Shown here: piece by piece, positions 42,740 to 53,200 of the stretch
Position numbering within the stretch: the first letter of the stretch is position 1
Layout: every line of letters starts with the position of its first letter
Origin: Rikenellaceae bacterium
GTDB taxonomy: Bacteria; Bacteroidota; Bacteroidia; Bacteroidales; Rikenellaceae
Assembly (NCBI GenBank): GCA_015060065.1
Contig: SUZF01000007.1
Location: 1 to 64,000, forward strand
Direction: 5' to 3'
DNA: 64,000 bases
Translations under genes and position numbers: made by a program
Notes under the pieces: model-generated
Databases searched by the model: none
Told to the model about the DNA's origin: nothing
What the model saw: the letters and a program-made list of their open reading frames with translations, nothing else

Positions 42740-43591
42740 TTGAAAATAGGCAAAATTTTAATTTCGCAGCCCCGTCCCGCAGTCGTCGAGAAATCTCCAT
42801 TTTACGAGTTATCGCAGAAACATAAACTTCAAGTCGATTATGTGCCTCTGATTAAGGTCGTTGGCGTGTCGTCGAAGGAGTTCCGTAGCCAGAGAGTCGA
42901 TATTCTGGCGCATACGGCTGTGATATTCACTTCGCGTACCACCATTGATAGTTTCTTCCGCATCTGCGAGGAGTCGCGTGTGGCAGTGCCGGAGACGATG
43001 AAGTATATCTGTACGACCGAGGCGATTGCGCTTTACCTTCAAAAATATATTGTCTATCGCAAGCGTAAGATTTCGTTTGCCGACGGCTCGTTTAAGGGAC
43101 TTATCGAACTTATCGTTAAGCATAAAGACGAAAAGTTTATGCTGGCGTTGAGTGAGCCACATAAGCCGGAGTTGCCGGAGACGTTGAGTACGCTGAAAAT
43201 CAACTTTACCCCGGCAATCTTGGCACGTACTGTGGCTGCCGATGTCGATGACCTCGATATCAGGGCATACGATATGTTGTTGCTCTACTCGCCGTGGGAT
43301 ATTATGACCATCGTCGAGAAGTTCGGCACCGATTCGTTGCCTCTGATTGCAACCTTCGGTGAGGGAACTCTGCGCAAGGCTATCGAGAGCGGCATCGAAA
43401 TCAGAGTCAATGCTCCCACCCCGGCAGCACCTTCGCTTGCCAAGGCTGTGGATATCTTTTGTGCAAAGGTGGCAAAGGGCGAGGATGTCCCACCCGTGCA
43501 ACTCGAAGAGGATAGTACCAAGGAGGAGTTTATCCGCAACCAGCAGAGCAAACTTGCAAAAAAGACCCGCTCGCGAGCAAAGTCTGTATAG
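42740..43591 (+). CDS. hemD: Uroporphyrinogen-III synthase family protein
   Basis: The 283-aa protein starts at a TTG (MKIGKILISQPRPAVVEKSP by the start rule). No nearby ATG gives the conserved KILISQP beginning, so TTG is the likely real start. The HemD two-domain fold shows VDYVPLIKVVGVSSKEFRSQR, HTAVIFTSRTTIDSFFRICEE, MKYICTTEAIALYLQKYI and LLLYSPWDIMTIVEKFG. HemD closes and rearranges the tetrapyrrole ring. Bacteroidales members of this subfamily are divergent, so true activity should be considered likely rather than sure. A basic C-terminal tail (KKTRSRAKSV) ends the protein. Confidence 0.85.
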   Translation: MKIGKILISQPRPAVVEKSPFYELSQKHKLQVDYVPLIKVVGVSSKEFRSQRVDILAHTAVIFTSRTTIDSFFRICEESRVAVPETMKYICTTEAIALYLQKYIVYRKRKISFADGSFKGLIELIVKHKDEKFMLALSEPHKPELPETLSTLKINFTPAILARTVAADVDDLDIRAYDMLLLYSPWDIMTIVEKFGTDSLPLIATFGEGTLRKAIESGIEIRVNAPTPAAPSLAKAVDIFCAKVAKGEDVPPVQLEEDSTKEEFIRNQQSKLAKKTRSRAKSV

Positions 43592-43599
43592 TTCAGAAT

Positions 43600-43971
43600 A
43601 TGCCGGATTTCACACTTCCACACGATGAAAGACTGCGCTCGTTTGGGGCAGTTCGTCGTCTCTTTCAGGAGGGACACGGTGGATTTGTCTATCCGTTTCG
43701 ATATGTCGTGTATGCCGAGTATGACGACCGTTTCTCGGTTGAGGTACTCTTTTCGGTACCGAAGAAGAATCACAAGAGAGCCAATGTCCGCAATCTGTTG
43801 CGTCGTCGCACCAAGGAGGCTTACCGACTCAATAAATCTATTTTGCACGACAATGCCAAGAGTGCAAATGTCGATATGGCATTGATATATTCGTCAAAGG
43901 AGGTTGTTGATTACAAAACCATCGAAAATGCAATTCGCAAGATTCTCGCAACAGTTGTTGAAGATTTGTAG
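43600..43971 (+). CDS. rnpA: Ribonuclease P protein component
   Basis: RnpA binds the catalytic RNA of RNase P for 5' tRNA maturation. The 123-aa protein begins with the F-x-x-V-type region ([20 protein letters not shown]) and carries the RNR motif [19 protein letters not shown], then the beta strand [12 protein letters not shown]. The start is 8 nt after the hemD stop, and the 3' end overlaps yidD by 44 nt. Confidence 0.93.
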   Translation: MPDFTLPHDERLRSFGAVRRLFQEGHGGFVYPFRYVVYAEYDDRFSVEVLFSVPKKNHKRANVRNLLRRRTKEAYRLNKSILHDNAKSANVDMALIYSSKEVVDYKTIENAIRKILATVVEDL

Positions 43972-44188
43972 GCGTATCGTGGCCCTGCCATTTATCCTGC
44001 TTATCCGCTTCTATCAGACCTGCATCTCGCCTCTGACACCGCCGGCATGTCGCTATACGCCCACCTGCTCGCAATATGGATTGGAGGCTCTGCGCAAATA
44101 TGGACTTTTCAAGGGCGGCTGGCTGACCTTTAAGCGCATTATGCGATGCCATCCTTGGGGTGGCAGTGGCTACGACCCCGTGCCGTAG
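43928..44188 (+). CDS. yidD: Membrane protein insertion efficiency factor YidD
   Basis: The start at Met9 of the listed ORF ([20 protein letters not shown]) gives 86 aa. The family core is [26 protein letters not shown], followed by [33 protein letters not shown]. YidD is a small membrane-associated protein that aids YidC. Its overlap with rnpA is the usual arrangement. Confidence 0.94.
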   Translation: MQFARFSQQLLKICRRIVALPFILLIRFYQTCISPLTPPACRYTPTCSQYGLEALRKYGLFKGGWLTFKRIMRCHPWGGSGYDPVP

Positions 44189-44205
44189 TAAGATATGGAG
44201 GAACT

Positions 44206-44237
44206 AAAAGGCTGACCCTTTCGAGGAACAGCCTTTT
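44206..44237 (+). terminator. Terminator after yidD
   Basis: AAAAGGCTG pairs with CAGCCTTTT over a 14-nt loop, 18 nt after the yidD stop. It marks the end of the plus-strand cluster before the convergent dedA gene. Confidence 0.65.
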
Positions 44238-44268
44238 GTATTAGGAGTGATAGATAGCAAAGCCGACT

Positions 44269-44898
44269 CTATCTCTTTTTTACACCTTTATATATAATGT
44301 AGGCGAGGGCCAATGCAACGACAGCGATGATGACGTAGCCGATTTCGTGGCTGTACTTGGTTACGGTCGAGATGAGTTGCTCCTCCGGTACTACCGATTC
44401 GAGGTAGTAGCCCATAGCCGCCAAGACGGCATTCCACAAGCCGGCGCCGAGTGAGGTAAAGAGCATAAACTTCGGCAGATTCATCTTTGCCAAACCAGCC
44501 GGAATCGAAATCAACTGACGAACTGCCGGCACCAGACGACCTACAAGAGTTGCCGATACTCCATATTTTATGAAGAACTGCTCTGCCTTCTCGACCTTTG
44601 CCTGATCGATAAGGCACATGTGTCCGAAGCGGCTGTTAGCGAATTTATAGACTATCGGCTTGCCGAGCCAGAGGGCAAGAGAGTAGTTTACAAGCGCACC
44701 TATCAAGGCTCCGAGGGTGGCAAAGAGAATCACCAACCAGATGTTCAACTCGCCCGTGGCAGCAGCCTTATAAGCAGCAGGCGGAACGACAACCTCCGAG
44801 GGGAAGGGTATAAACGAACTCTCGATTGCCATCAGCAGGGTGATGGTCCAATAGTTGAGATTGTCAAGACACCATTGAATAAATCCGATAGACTCCAT
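44269..44898 (-). CDS. DedA family membrane protein
   Basis: The 209-aa protein of the DedA/VTT group has the typical re-entrant start (TITLLMAIESSFIPFPSEVVVPPAAYKAA) and a glycine-rich helix (FATLGALIGALVNYSLALWLG). Further features are FGHMCLIDQAKVEKAEQFFIKYG, the signature GRLVPAVRQLISIPAGLAKM, and LGAGLWNAVLAAMGYYL. DedA proteins act as undecaprenyl-phosphate or lipid flippases or proton-linked membrane homeostasis factors. A minus-strand TACATTTG (44944-44951) is the likely -7 element. Confidence 0.93.
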   Translation of the reverse strand: MESIGFIQWCLDNLNYWTITLLMAIESSFIPFPSEVVVPPAAYKAAATGELNIWLVILFATLGALIGALVNYSLALWLGKPIVYKFANSRFGHMCLIDQAKVEKAEQFFIKYGVSATLVGRLVPAVRQLISIPAGLAKMNLPKFMLFTSLGAGLWNAVLAAMGYYLESVVPEEQLISTVTKYSHEIGYVIIAVVALALAYIIYKGVKKR

Positions 44899-45015
44899 AT
44901 CTTACTCTTTTGCTACGTATGTAGTAGTGGTTTATATTCGTGGCAAATGTAGTAATAAATTTCGAGAAGTCGCTCTTCGATGCCGATTTATGCCGTTATG
45001 AAACAATTTTGTATG

Positions 45016-46935
45016 TTACTTGACATAAAACTCTTTGAGCGGTGCGTAGCCGAGTTCTGTCATCAGGTTATCCCACTTGGCAGGGAGTTCTATGGCGATT
45101 GTTTTGTAACCTCCTCCGGGCATTGTCTGAATCTTGTTGCGGCTTGCATCTCCCGTAACCAAAAAGGCGGTCATACCCCTCTTCATCGTGGGCAGAGTCA
45201 TCATCTCGCTGTCGGACGAAGCGTGCCATACGGGCTTCGGAGTCAGTTCTGCACCCTCGGTGCGCGAGATGTGTGCCTTCCAACGCTGAATCGGGTGGCG
45301 ACCTTCGGGCGAACTGCCGGGGTTGGCGTAGTAGTTGGCAAATACGCGCTCGTCAAGGGGGCGTCGTGCTGTGCGGATAAGGGCATCTTCGAGTTTTTCG
45401 GGAGTCTTATATCCTGCGGCAAGGTTGCGTGCTACGGGAGGGGTCATCATCACAGTTCGGAAGGTGTGAGGGCGACCACTGCCGAGTGCAAACTGACAAC
45501 GCTCCGAGATATCCCAAGCCAGAAGTTCCATAATGCGCTTGGGGTCGGTGGTCGAGGGCGCCATATTGTTGCCCCAAAGCAGTGTCGAGGTTGCTGTTAT
45601 GGTGTTGTCGTTGAGGGCAAAGCCTGCGCGCACGTGGTAGGGTTTCCAGCCGATAGCAACACAAGCAGCCTCATCCTCTGCCAGACACCACGGTAGCGGA
45701 TAGCCGAATGTTCCCATGCGATTATCGCCTACGTAGTAGCCCGCCAGATTCATCAATGCCAGATTCATAAAGCGACCTATCGACACATTCGCCTCTGCCG
45801 AAATCTCGCCCTCGCCCGACGAGATGCCGAGTTGTCGTGCCACGGGTCCGTTAAGCCAGCAGTACGGCACCCAAGCGTGCGTGCTGGCAATCGTGCGACG
45901 GAATTCGCCTGCACCGATAGCCTTTGTTAGTGCAATCAAAATGGGCATATACTCCGGCTTGCAGCCCGCCATTACGCCATTTACGGCTACGTGCCAAGCC
46001 GTCGTGTTGCGATGTGCCACGGGGAGTACGGCAACCGTCTCGTTCCATGCAAGGTCGGTGTAGCGCATAAATTCGCTTACACGTTCAAAGGTGGGCGGCA
46101 CGATGGGCAATCCGTCAGACCAGCGTTGCTCGCGGAAGTGGTTCTGAATCTCGTCGATGGTGCCATAGAAGACATCGTCGCGGATGTCCCCCTTCTCGCG
46201 TTTGGTGTTGCCGGCAATCTCTTCGTCTGTAATGGGCGTGGTTAGAGCCTTTACGATTTGTTGCCATAGGATATCGCGGGTATTACGTATAAGTTCTTCG
46301 TGAGTATGCGCAGCAAAGGCTCCCGGATACTCCGCTACGCGTGGCGCCGGCACTCCGTTGTTGAGCGAGGTGTAGAATACCTGACCCACGAATGTAGGGG
46401 CGGCAATTGCCACAGCAGGGATGCCTATATACTCGGCAGCGATGCACGAGCCGCACTCCTTGGGCGTGCAGAGGCCGCAGCCACAGTTGCCCGATATGAC
46501 GGCATCAACCTTATGCTGACGCAGGCGGGCTTGGAACTCCTCCTTGGAGCGACGTACAACTCCCGGTGCAGGATAGACACCTGCCGAGCCTATTTCGTCG
46601 AGGAGTAGTACCTTTGCCGTTGGGTAGTGTTCAAGAATGAGCCGTTTGATTTCGGGGTGGGTAACCGATGCCATAAAACTACCTCCGACAACGGCTATGG
46701 TCTTGCCTTCGAGGGTTGTGAGGCGTGGTGCCTGCTGAATCATCTCGACCGTACCGCGCCCCACAGGCGATACAACGGCATAATTCACTCCTGCGGAGGA
46801 GGAGGTTGCGCTTGGTGCGTTGCCCGAAGCCTCGCTCTTGCAGGTCTCGTCACAAATAATACGGCTGCTCTGTGCCGTTGCGGTACCGTAAAGCAGTACA
46901 AACATTGCGGTAAAGGTGCAGATTACTCTCTTCAT
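45016..46935 (-). CDS. Secreted two-module protein resembling UGSC (seleno)protein family, Cys form
   Basis: The 639-aa protein has a Sec signal (MKRVICTFTAMFVLLYGTATAQ). Residues of about 75-235 form a small alpha/beta domain (GKTIAVVGGSFMASVTHPEIKRLI) with a cysteine cluster, ISGNCGCGLCTPKECGSC. This resembles the UGSC family, in which some members carry selenocysteine; here all positions are Cys. Residues of about 265-639 are a second module (DGLPIVPPTFERVSEFMRYTD, VNGVMAGCKPEYMPILIALTKAI, LNGPVARQLGISSGEGEISAEA). That module is usually encoded as a separate protein next to UGSC genes in other phyla. The domain recall is from memory, not a search. The cysteine motif suggests thiol or metal chemistry. 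It is transcribed away from the TetR-efflux operon. Confidence 0.72.
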   Translation of the reverse strand: MKRVICTFTAMFVLLYGTATAQSSRIICDETCKSEASGNAPSATSSSAGVNYAVVSPVGRGTVEMIQQAPRLTTLEGKTIAVVGGSFMASVTHPEIKRLILEHYPTAKVLLLDEIGSAGVYPAPGVVRRSKEEFQARLRQHKVDAVISGNCGCGLCTPKECGSCIAAEYIGIPAVAIAAPTFVGQVFYTSLNNGVPAPRVAEYPGAFAAHTHEELIRNTRDILWQQIVKALTTPITDEEIAGNTKREKGDIRDDVFYGTIDEIQNHFREQRWSDGLPIVPPTFERVSEFMRYTDLAWNETVAVLPVAHRNTTAWHVAVNGVMAGCKPEYMPILIALTKAIGAGEFRRTIASTHAWVPYCWLNGPVARQLGISSGEGEISAEANVSIGRFMNLALMNLAGYYVGDNRMGTFGYPLPWCLAEDEAACVAIGWKPYHVRAGFALNDNTITATSTLLWGNNMAPSTTDPKRIMELLAWDISERCQFALGSGRPHTFRTVMMTPPVARNLAAGYKTPEKLEDALIRTARRPLDERVFANYYANPGSSPEGRHPIQRWKAHISRTEGAELTPKPVWHASSDSEMMTLPTMKRGMTAFLVTGDASRNKIQTMPGGGYKTIAIELPAKWDNLMTELGYAPLKEFYVK

Positions 46936-47121
46936 AATTACTCTCTTTTTTATCTCTGTTTTTTTTGTTGATTTTCACCGGGGAAGGCTCGTGTGATAAA
47001 ACGTCTGTACCACTGATAAGTTAAAATTGTGATAGCAAGAAAATCGAGAAAAAAGCCCCTGAAACAGCCCCCATCGAGTATTTTTTATGGACAAAAAACT
47101 GTCAAAAATTGAAAACTTTTT

Positions 47122-47151
47122 TTGTTTTTCAAGTTTTCTACTGTATCTTTG
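47122..47151 (+). promoter_or_regulatory. Promoter of the tetR-efflux operon
   Basis: TTG (47122-47124), 19 nt, TATCTTTG (47144-47151) is a full promoter match. The ATG of the TetR gene follows 58 nt later. The rest of the 274-nt divergent region holds A/T-rich sequence; no clear operator palindrome was identified. Confidence 0.72.
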
Positions 47152-47209
47152 CAACGTGAAAATAGGCGCAAGCCGACCCTTAAACCCATAAGACCCTAAA
47201 AACGAAGAT

Positions 47210-47827
47210 ATGACACAACGAGAACACATCATCGAGCGAACGAGCGAAATGTTCGTAATGCACGGCATAAAATCTGTGCGTATGGATGATATTGCCCAGA
47301 CCCTTGGTGTTTCGAAACGAACTCTCTATGAGATGTTTGGCGACAAGGAGGAGTTGCTCTATCTCTGTATGTCCTCATTTTTGGAGAAGCAGCGAATGAA
47401 TGTGAATGAGCAGGTGAGAAGTGCGGCATCGATTCTTGAAAGTATTTTGCACGGATTTCTCAATATGATGCAATATTCCGATGTGAATAATCGTATTATG
47501 AATAATCTGCAAAAGTTTTATCCGACCGTATTTCAGCGCATCCATAAGGAGTGTGGCGAGGTCGGCCGAACAAACTTTCGCAATGCAATACACAGGTGCG
47601 TAGAGGAGGGCTATCTCGACGAAAAATTTAATATGGATTTGGCAATCACGGTGTTGTACTATACCGCTATGGGTGTTGTAGCACGTCGTGATTTCCCCTA
47701 TCCGGATGGTGTGTCGCCCCAGAAGGCGTTCCGCCATATCGTTATCTGCTTCTTCCGCGGAGTGGCGACGACGAAGGGGTTGGCGGTTATCGACAAGTTT
47801 GTTGAGGAGAACGAAATGGATATTTAG
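47210..47827 (+). CDS. TetR/AcrR-family transcriptional regulator
   Basis: The 205-aa protein has an N-terminal helix-turn-helix (REHIIERTSEMFVMHGIKSVRMDDIAQTLGVSKRTLYEMFGDKEELLYLC in short pieces, notably VRMDDIAQTLGVSKRTLYEMF). A helical C-terminal ligand and dimer domain follows. It is first in a row with tolC-, MFP- and RND-type genes (24 nt before the TolC gene), so it probably represses this efflux operon, and perhaps the divergent UGSC-like gene. The inducer is unknown. Confidence 0.92.
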   Translation: MTQREHIIERTSEMFVMHGIKSVRMDDIAQTLGVSKRTLYEMFGDKEELLYLCMSSFLEKQRMNVNEQVRSAASILESILHGFLNMMQYSDVNNRIMNNLQKFYPTVFQRIHKECGEVGRTNFRNAIHRCVEEGYLDEKFNMDLAITVLYYTAMGVVARRDFPYPDGVSPQKAFRHIVICFFRGVATTKGLAVIDKFVEENEMDI

Positions 47828-47851
47828 AGAATAAACATTTATATATAGGTT

Positions 47852-49165
47852 ATGAAGAAGTTATTTTTAACAGTGGGATTATTGATGCTCGGAGTGGTAT
47901 CGGGTGTGGCGCAGACACGTCTCACACTCGAACAGGCTCTCGAAATCGCTTTGAGCGAGAGCCCGACCATCAAAATTGCAGATCAGGAGATTGAAATCAA
48001 GCGTTATGCCAAGCAGGGTACCTATTCGTCACTCTACCCGAAGATTGACGCATCGGCAACCTATCAGCGCGTAATCGAGAAGCAGACGATGAGTATGGAC
48101 TTTGGAGGTCAGACCCAGACTATCAAGGTCGGCTCGGACAACTCGTTCAACGGAGGTCTTACAGCAGCGATGCCCGTAATCAATGCGCAGTTGTGGGCAA
48201 GTCTGAAAGTGTCGGCTCTCGATGTGGAGTTGGCAGTCGAGAAGGCTCGCTCGTCGCGTCAGGATATGGTGGAGCAGGTAACCAAGGCGTACTATACGGT
48301 ACTGCTTGCCAAGGAGTCGCTGGCTGTCTATAAGAGAGTCTATGATAATGCGGTTGAGAACAACAAGAATGTTAAGATGCGATACGATGTAGGCTCTGTT
48401 TCGGAGTTCGACTACATTTCGTCGAATGTGTCGGTGCAGAATGCCGAGCCGAATGTTTTTGAGGCGGAGAATAGCGTGATTCTTACGTTGTGGCAACTCA
48501 AAGCCCTGTTGGGTCTGGATTTGCAGATGGATATCGACGTCGAAGGCTCGCTGATGGACTTTAAGTCGGCAATGGATAAGGCTTACAACCTCTCGCAACT
48601 TGACTTGGCGGAGAATACCACTATGAAGCAGTTTGAGTTGCAGGAGCAGATGCTTGACAAGGCTCTGAAAATTACCAAATTGGCAAATGTGCCGACCGTT
48701 TCGATTAACGCGGCATATCTCTATACGGCTCTCGGTAATGACGGCAAGTTCGGCGATAGCAAAGCGTGGAATCCCTACTCGTATGCAGGCGTTCAACTCA
48801 ATATCCCGATCTTTGCGGGTAATGCGAAGCGTGCAGCGACACGTCAGGCTCGCCTGAATCTCTCGAACTTGCAGTTGCAGCGCGAGAATACCGAGCGACA
48901 GTTGAGAGTGGCGATGATTCAGTCGCTCAACTCGATGCAGACCAGCATCAAGCAGTTCAACTCGGCAGATGCCACTGTGGCACAGGCACAGCGTGGTTAC
49001 GAAATCTCGGTTAAGCGTTACGAAGTCGGCAAGGGTACTCTGGTCGAAATCGACAACTCGCAGTTGGCGCTGACGCAGGCGGAGTTGAGCCGCAACTCGT
49101 CAATCTATAACTTCCTCACATCGAAGGTTGCTTTGGATAAGATTATCGGCAATTTGGAGTTTTAA
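47852..49165 (+). CDS. TolC-family outer-membrane efflux channel
   Basis: The 437-aa protein has a signal peptide (MKKLFLTVGLLMLGVVSGVAQ) and two outer-membrane efflux protein repeats of long alpha-helical coiled coils and short beta strands. Visible landmarks are LTLEQALEIALSESPTIKIADQEIE, a central linker near 215-240, and YAGVQLNIPIFAGNAKRAATRQARLNLSN. It should be the exit duct for the RND pump encoded downstream. Confidence 0.92.
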   Translation: MKKLFLTVGLLMLGVVSGVAQTRLTLEQALEIALSESPTIKIADQEIEIKRYAKQGTYSSLYPKIDASATYQRVIEKQTMSMDFGGQTQTIKVGSDNSFNGGLTAAMPVINAQLWASLKVSALDVELAVEKARSSRQDMVEQVTKAYYTVLLAKESLAVYKRVYDNAVENNKNVKMRYDVGSVSEFDYISSNVSVQNAEPNVFEAENSVILTLWQLKALLGLDLQMDIDVEGSLMDFKSAMDKAYNLSQLDLAENTTMKQFELQEQMLDKALKITKLANVPTVSINAAYLYTALGNDGKFGDSKAWNPYSYAGVQLNIPIFAGNAKRAATRQARLNLSNLQLQRENTERQLRVAMIQSLNSMQTSIKQFNSADATVAQAQRGYEISVKRYEVGKGTLVEIDNSQLALTQAELSRNSSIYNFLTSKVALDKIIGNLEF

Positions 49166-49225
49166 TCACAACCCCAAATCGAATAAACATCGTAAAAATC
49201 AGAAAAAATATAAGACAGTAAGATT

Positions 49226-50248
49226 ATGAAAAGAGTTTTGAAGTCACTACTTATCGTATGTGCAGTAGCAGGTGTTGCCTGCTCCGGAAATGAGAAAAAG
49301 CAGCAGGCGGTAGAGGAGGTTCAGGAGTTGTCGAAAGTTTCGGTTGCTACCGCTACACGTCGCAATGTTACGCAGTCGGTGTCCTTTACCGGTACGGTCG
49401 AGGCGCAGGTTGTGAATAATATCGCATCACAGCAGCCGCTGCGAATTACCAAGATTTTGGTTGATGTGGGCGACCATGTTCAGGCTGGTCAAACCCTCGT
49501 AACTCTCGATAACTCGTCGCTCGTGCAGGCTGCGGCTCAACTCGAAAACTCGAAGAAGGAGTATGAGCGTGCCAAGGAACTCTACGAGTTCGGTGGTGCA
49601 TCGAAGTCAGAGTATGATGGTCGCAAACTTTCGTACGAAGTGGCAAAGTCGGCTTACAACAATTTGGTAGAGAATACTACACTCGTTTCGCCCGTGTCGG
49701 GTGTTGTGTCGGCACGCAACTTTGATGTTGGCGATATGGCATCGGGTCTGCCGGTATTGGTTGTAGAGCAGATTCGCCCCGTGAAGATTATGATTAACGT
49801 CTCGGAGTCGTTGTTCTCGAAGGTTAAGAAGGGTATGAAGGTGTATGTTACGCTTGATGCTTATGGCGACGAGAAGTTTGCAGGTCGCATCGCACGTATC
49901 TATCCCACAATCAACAACGCAACCCGCACGTTCCAAGTAGAGGTGTCGCTACCCAACAACGACGAGCGTGTGCGTCCGGGTATGTTTGCCCGCGTGACTC
50001 TGCCTTACGCTACCGTTAGCCGCGTAATTATCTCGGATAGAGCCGTGAATAAACTTATGGGTTCGGGCGACCGCTATGTGTTTATCTATAACCCTGCGGA
50101 CAGCACTGTGCGTTACAGCAAGGTTGAACTCGGTCAGCACATGGACTATGAATATGAAGTGCTTTCGGGTGTGGAGAATGGCGACCATGTGGTTGTTCGC
50201 GGTCAGTTGGGTGTTACCAGCGGCGAGAAAGTCGAACTTAATAAATAG
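49226..50248 (+). CDS. RND efflux periplasmic adaptor (membrane fusion protein), lipoprotein
   Basis: The 340-aa protein has a lipoprotein signal (LLIVCAVAGVAC, Cys19). A biotinyl-lipoyl-like hairpin (VEAQVVNNIASQQPLRITKILVDVGDHVQAGQTLVTLDN) flanks a short alpha hairpin (ENSKKEYERAKELYEFGGASKSEYDGRK). The second half-motif is VSPVSGVVSARNFDVGDMAS, then the beta-barrel and membrane-proximal domains (VRPGMFARVTLPYA). It bridges the RND pump and the TolC channel. Confidence 0.93.
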   Translation: MKRVLKSLLIVCAVAGVACSGNEKKQQAVEEVQELSKVSVATATRRNVTQSVSFTGTVEAQVVNNIASQQPLRITKILVDVGDHVQAGQTLVTLDNSSLVQAAAQLENSKKEYERAKELYEFGGASKSEYDGRKLSYEVAKSAYNNLVENTTLVSPVSGVVSARNFDVGDMASGLPVLVVEQIRPVKIMINVSESLFSKVKKGMKVYVTLDAYGDEKFAGRIARIYPTINNATRTFQVEVSLPNNDERVRPGMFARVTLPYATVSRVIISDRAVNKLMGSGDRYVFIYNPADSTVRYSKVELGQHMDYEYEVLSGVENGDHVVVRGQLGVTSGEKVELNK

Positions 50249-50271
50249 TCGTAATTTAACAACGAAGAGAA

Positions 50272-53200
50272 ATGAATATCTATAAAACAGCCGTAAATAA
50301 TCCGATTACGACGATTCTGGTCTTCGTCGCAGTCGCAATACTCGGTATTTTCTCGCTGGTAAAGTTGCCGATTGATATGTTCCCGCATATCGATGCCAAC
50401 ACCATTCTGGTAGTTACGGCATACCCAGGAGCCAGTGCAGAGGATATTGAGGAGAATGTAACCAAGCCGCTCGAAAACAGCCTTAACTCGGTTGAGGATT
50501 TGAAACACCTTACCTCGAAATCGAAGGAGAATATCTCGATGGTAATTTTGCAGTTCGAGTATGGTATCGATCCCGATGTCGCTACGGCAGATGTGCGCGA
50601 CAAACTCGATATGGTTGTGCAGGCCCTTCCCGATGAGGTTAATAAGCCTATCATCATGAAATTCTCGCCCGACGAGATGCCTATTATGATGATGTCGATT
50701 AAGGCGGATGAGAGTTGGAGCGGACTTGCAAAGATTATCGATGAGCAGGTTTCAACCCCGCTGGCCCGTGTTAAGGGTGTGGGAACAGTGTCGGTTGCAG
50801 GTATTCCGGCACGTCAGATTCAAATCTACTGCGACCCCTACAAACTCGAAGCCTATGGTATGACCATCGAGAACATTGCGCAGATTATCGCTGCCGAGAA
50901 CCGCTCGATTCCGGGAGGTACGTTTGACGTTGGCTCGAACACCTACTCGCTGCGTGTCGATCAGGAGTTTACCGGTGCCAAGGAGATGGAGAGTATCGTA
51001 ATTGGCACCAGAGGCGGAGCGAACATCTATCTGCGTGATGTTGCAACCATTACCGATACGCAGGAAGAGCGTACACAGGAGGGTTTCAATAACGGAGAGC
51101 GTGCAGGTATGCTTATCGTTCAGAAGCAGAATGGAGCAAACACGGTCGATATCTCGCGTAAGGTGTTGAAAGAGTTGGAGAAGATTCGTCCGACCCTGCC
51201 GTCGGATGTCCGCATCGAGCCGTTTATCGACAACTCGGATAATATTATGGATACAGCGCAGTCGCTTATCGATACAATCCTCACGACCTTTATTATCGTG
51301 ATGTTTGTGGTGATGTTGATGCTCGGACGTTGGCGTGCAATGTTTATCATCATTCTGACCATCCCGATTTCGATGCTTTCGTCGCTTATCTACCTCTTGA
51401 TGACAGGCTCGACTCTGAACATTATCACCATGTCGTCAATATCGATTTCAATCGGTATGGTGGTCGATAACGCAATCGTTATCCTCGAAAATATTACTCA
51501 ACATATTGACCGAGGCTCGCGCGTTAAGCAGGCAGCAATCTTTGCTACCAAAGAGATGGGTATGTCGGTTATTGCCTCAACCCTCACGACACTGGCGGTA
51601 TTCCTGCCCTTGACGATGATTGAGGGTATGGCGGGTATTCTTTTCGGCCCGATGGGTTGGATGGTTACCATTACGCTTACAGTCTCGATGGCTGCGGCTT
51701 TGACATTCACACCGGTACTCTGCTCGCTTATCATGAAGCAGAATCCCAAAAAGTCGAAGATTCAGAAGTGGGTTGATAAGGGTATGGGCGGACTCGAAAA
51801 CTTCTATGGCGCTGTGCTCAAATGGTGCGTAAATCACCGCAAGACCTTCGTTTTCGGAGCCTTGGCACTCTTCTTCGGAGTCATATTGGGTATTGCTCCC
51901 CAAATCAAGACCGAGTTTGTTCCTGCGAATGATAATGCACGTATTTCGGTGAAAATCAAGTTGCCGATGGGTACTCGTCAGGAGATTACTCGCGATTTGG
52001 CTCTTCGCATCGATAAGGAGTTCCGCGAGAAATATCCCGAAATCAAAACTATCGGTATGACCGAGGGTGTTGCCGACTCGGATAATGCATTTGCATCTAT
52101 TCAGGAGAATGGTACGCACTTTATCTCGATGAATATGCACCTGTTGAAAAAGACGGAGCGTGAGCGTTCTCTGACCGAGATTTGTGACGGTATGCGTAAG
52201 GATTTGGAGAAGTATTCCGAGATTCGTACCTACGAAGTTATCGAGTCGGGACAGAAGGGTGGTGCCGGAGGTCAGTCTTCGGTAGATGTCGAACTCTATG
52301 GCTACTCTCTCGATGAGACCGACCGTGTGGCAGCCGAAATCAAGGAGATGATGCTCGGATTTGAGAGTTGCTCGGAGGTTGTGATTTCGCGCGAGGAATA
52401 TACTCCGGAGTTCCAAGTGGTATTTGACCGCGAGAAATTGGCAATGAATGGATTGAATGTGGCGACCGCAGGAACCTATCTGCGTAACCGTGTGAATGGA
52501 GCCGTGGCATCCTACTATCGAGAGGATGGTGAAGAGTACGACATCCTTGTCCGCTATGCCAAGGAGTTCCGTGAGTCGAAGGAGGCGTTGGAGAATGTTA
52601 CGATTTACAGCCCGACCACCGGAGGCGCTATCAAGGTGCGCGACCTCGGCACTGTAATCGAGACTGTTTCTCCTCCGTCAATTGAGCGTAAGGACCGTTC
52701 GCGTTATGTTAAGATTTCGGGCTCGGTTGCTCATGGATATGCTGTCTCGGATCTTGTTGCAGCGACGACTGCCGGATTGAACAAGATGGATCTGCCCGCC
52801 GGTATTACGTGGGACTTTGGTGGCTCGTATGAGGATCAGCAGGATACCTTCCGCGATATGTTTATGTTGTTGGCGTTGATGGTTATTCTGGTCTTTGTGA
52901 TTATGGCATCGCAGTTCGAGTCATTGAGTTACCCCTTTATCATCATGTTCTCGCTGCCTTTCGCTGTGGTGGGTGTATTGCTCGGCTTGTGGATTTCGGG
53001 CACTCCGCTCAGCATTATGGGTCTGCTTGGTGTGTTGATGCTGGTAGGTATCGTTGTGAACAATGGTATTATCCTGGTCGATTATACCCGCTTGTTGCAG
53101 GGCCGTGGTATGCCGGTGCTTGATGCAGCCGTGGCTGCCGGTCGTTCGCGTATGCGTCCTATTCTGATGACCACGCTTACCACTGTGCTCGGTATGGTGC

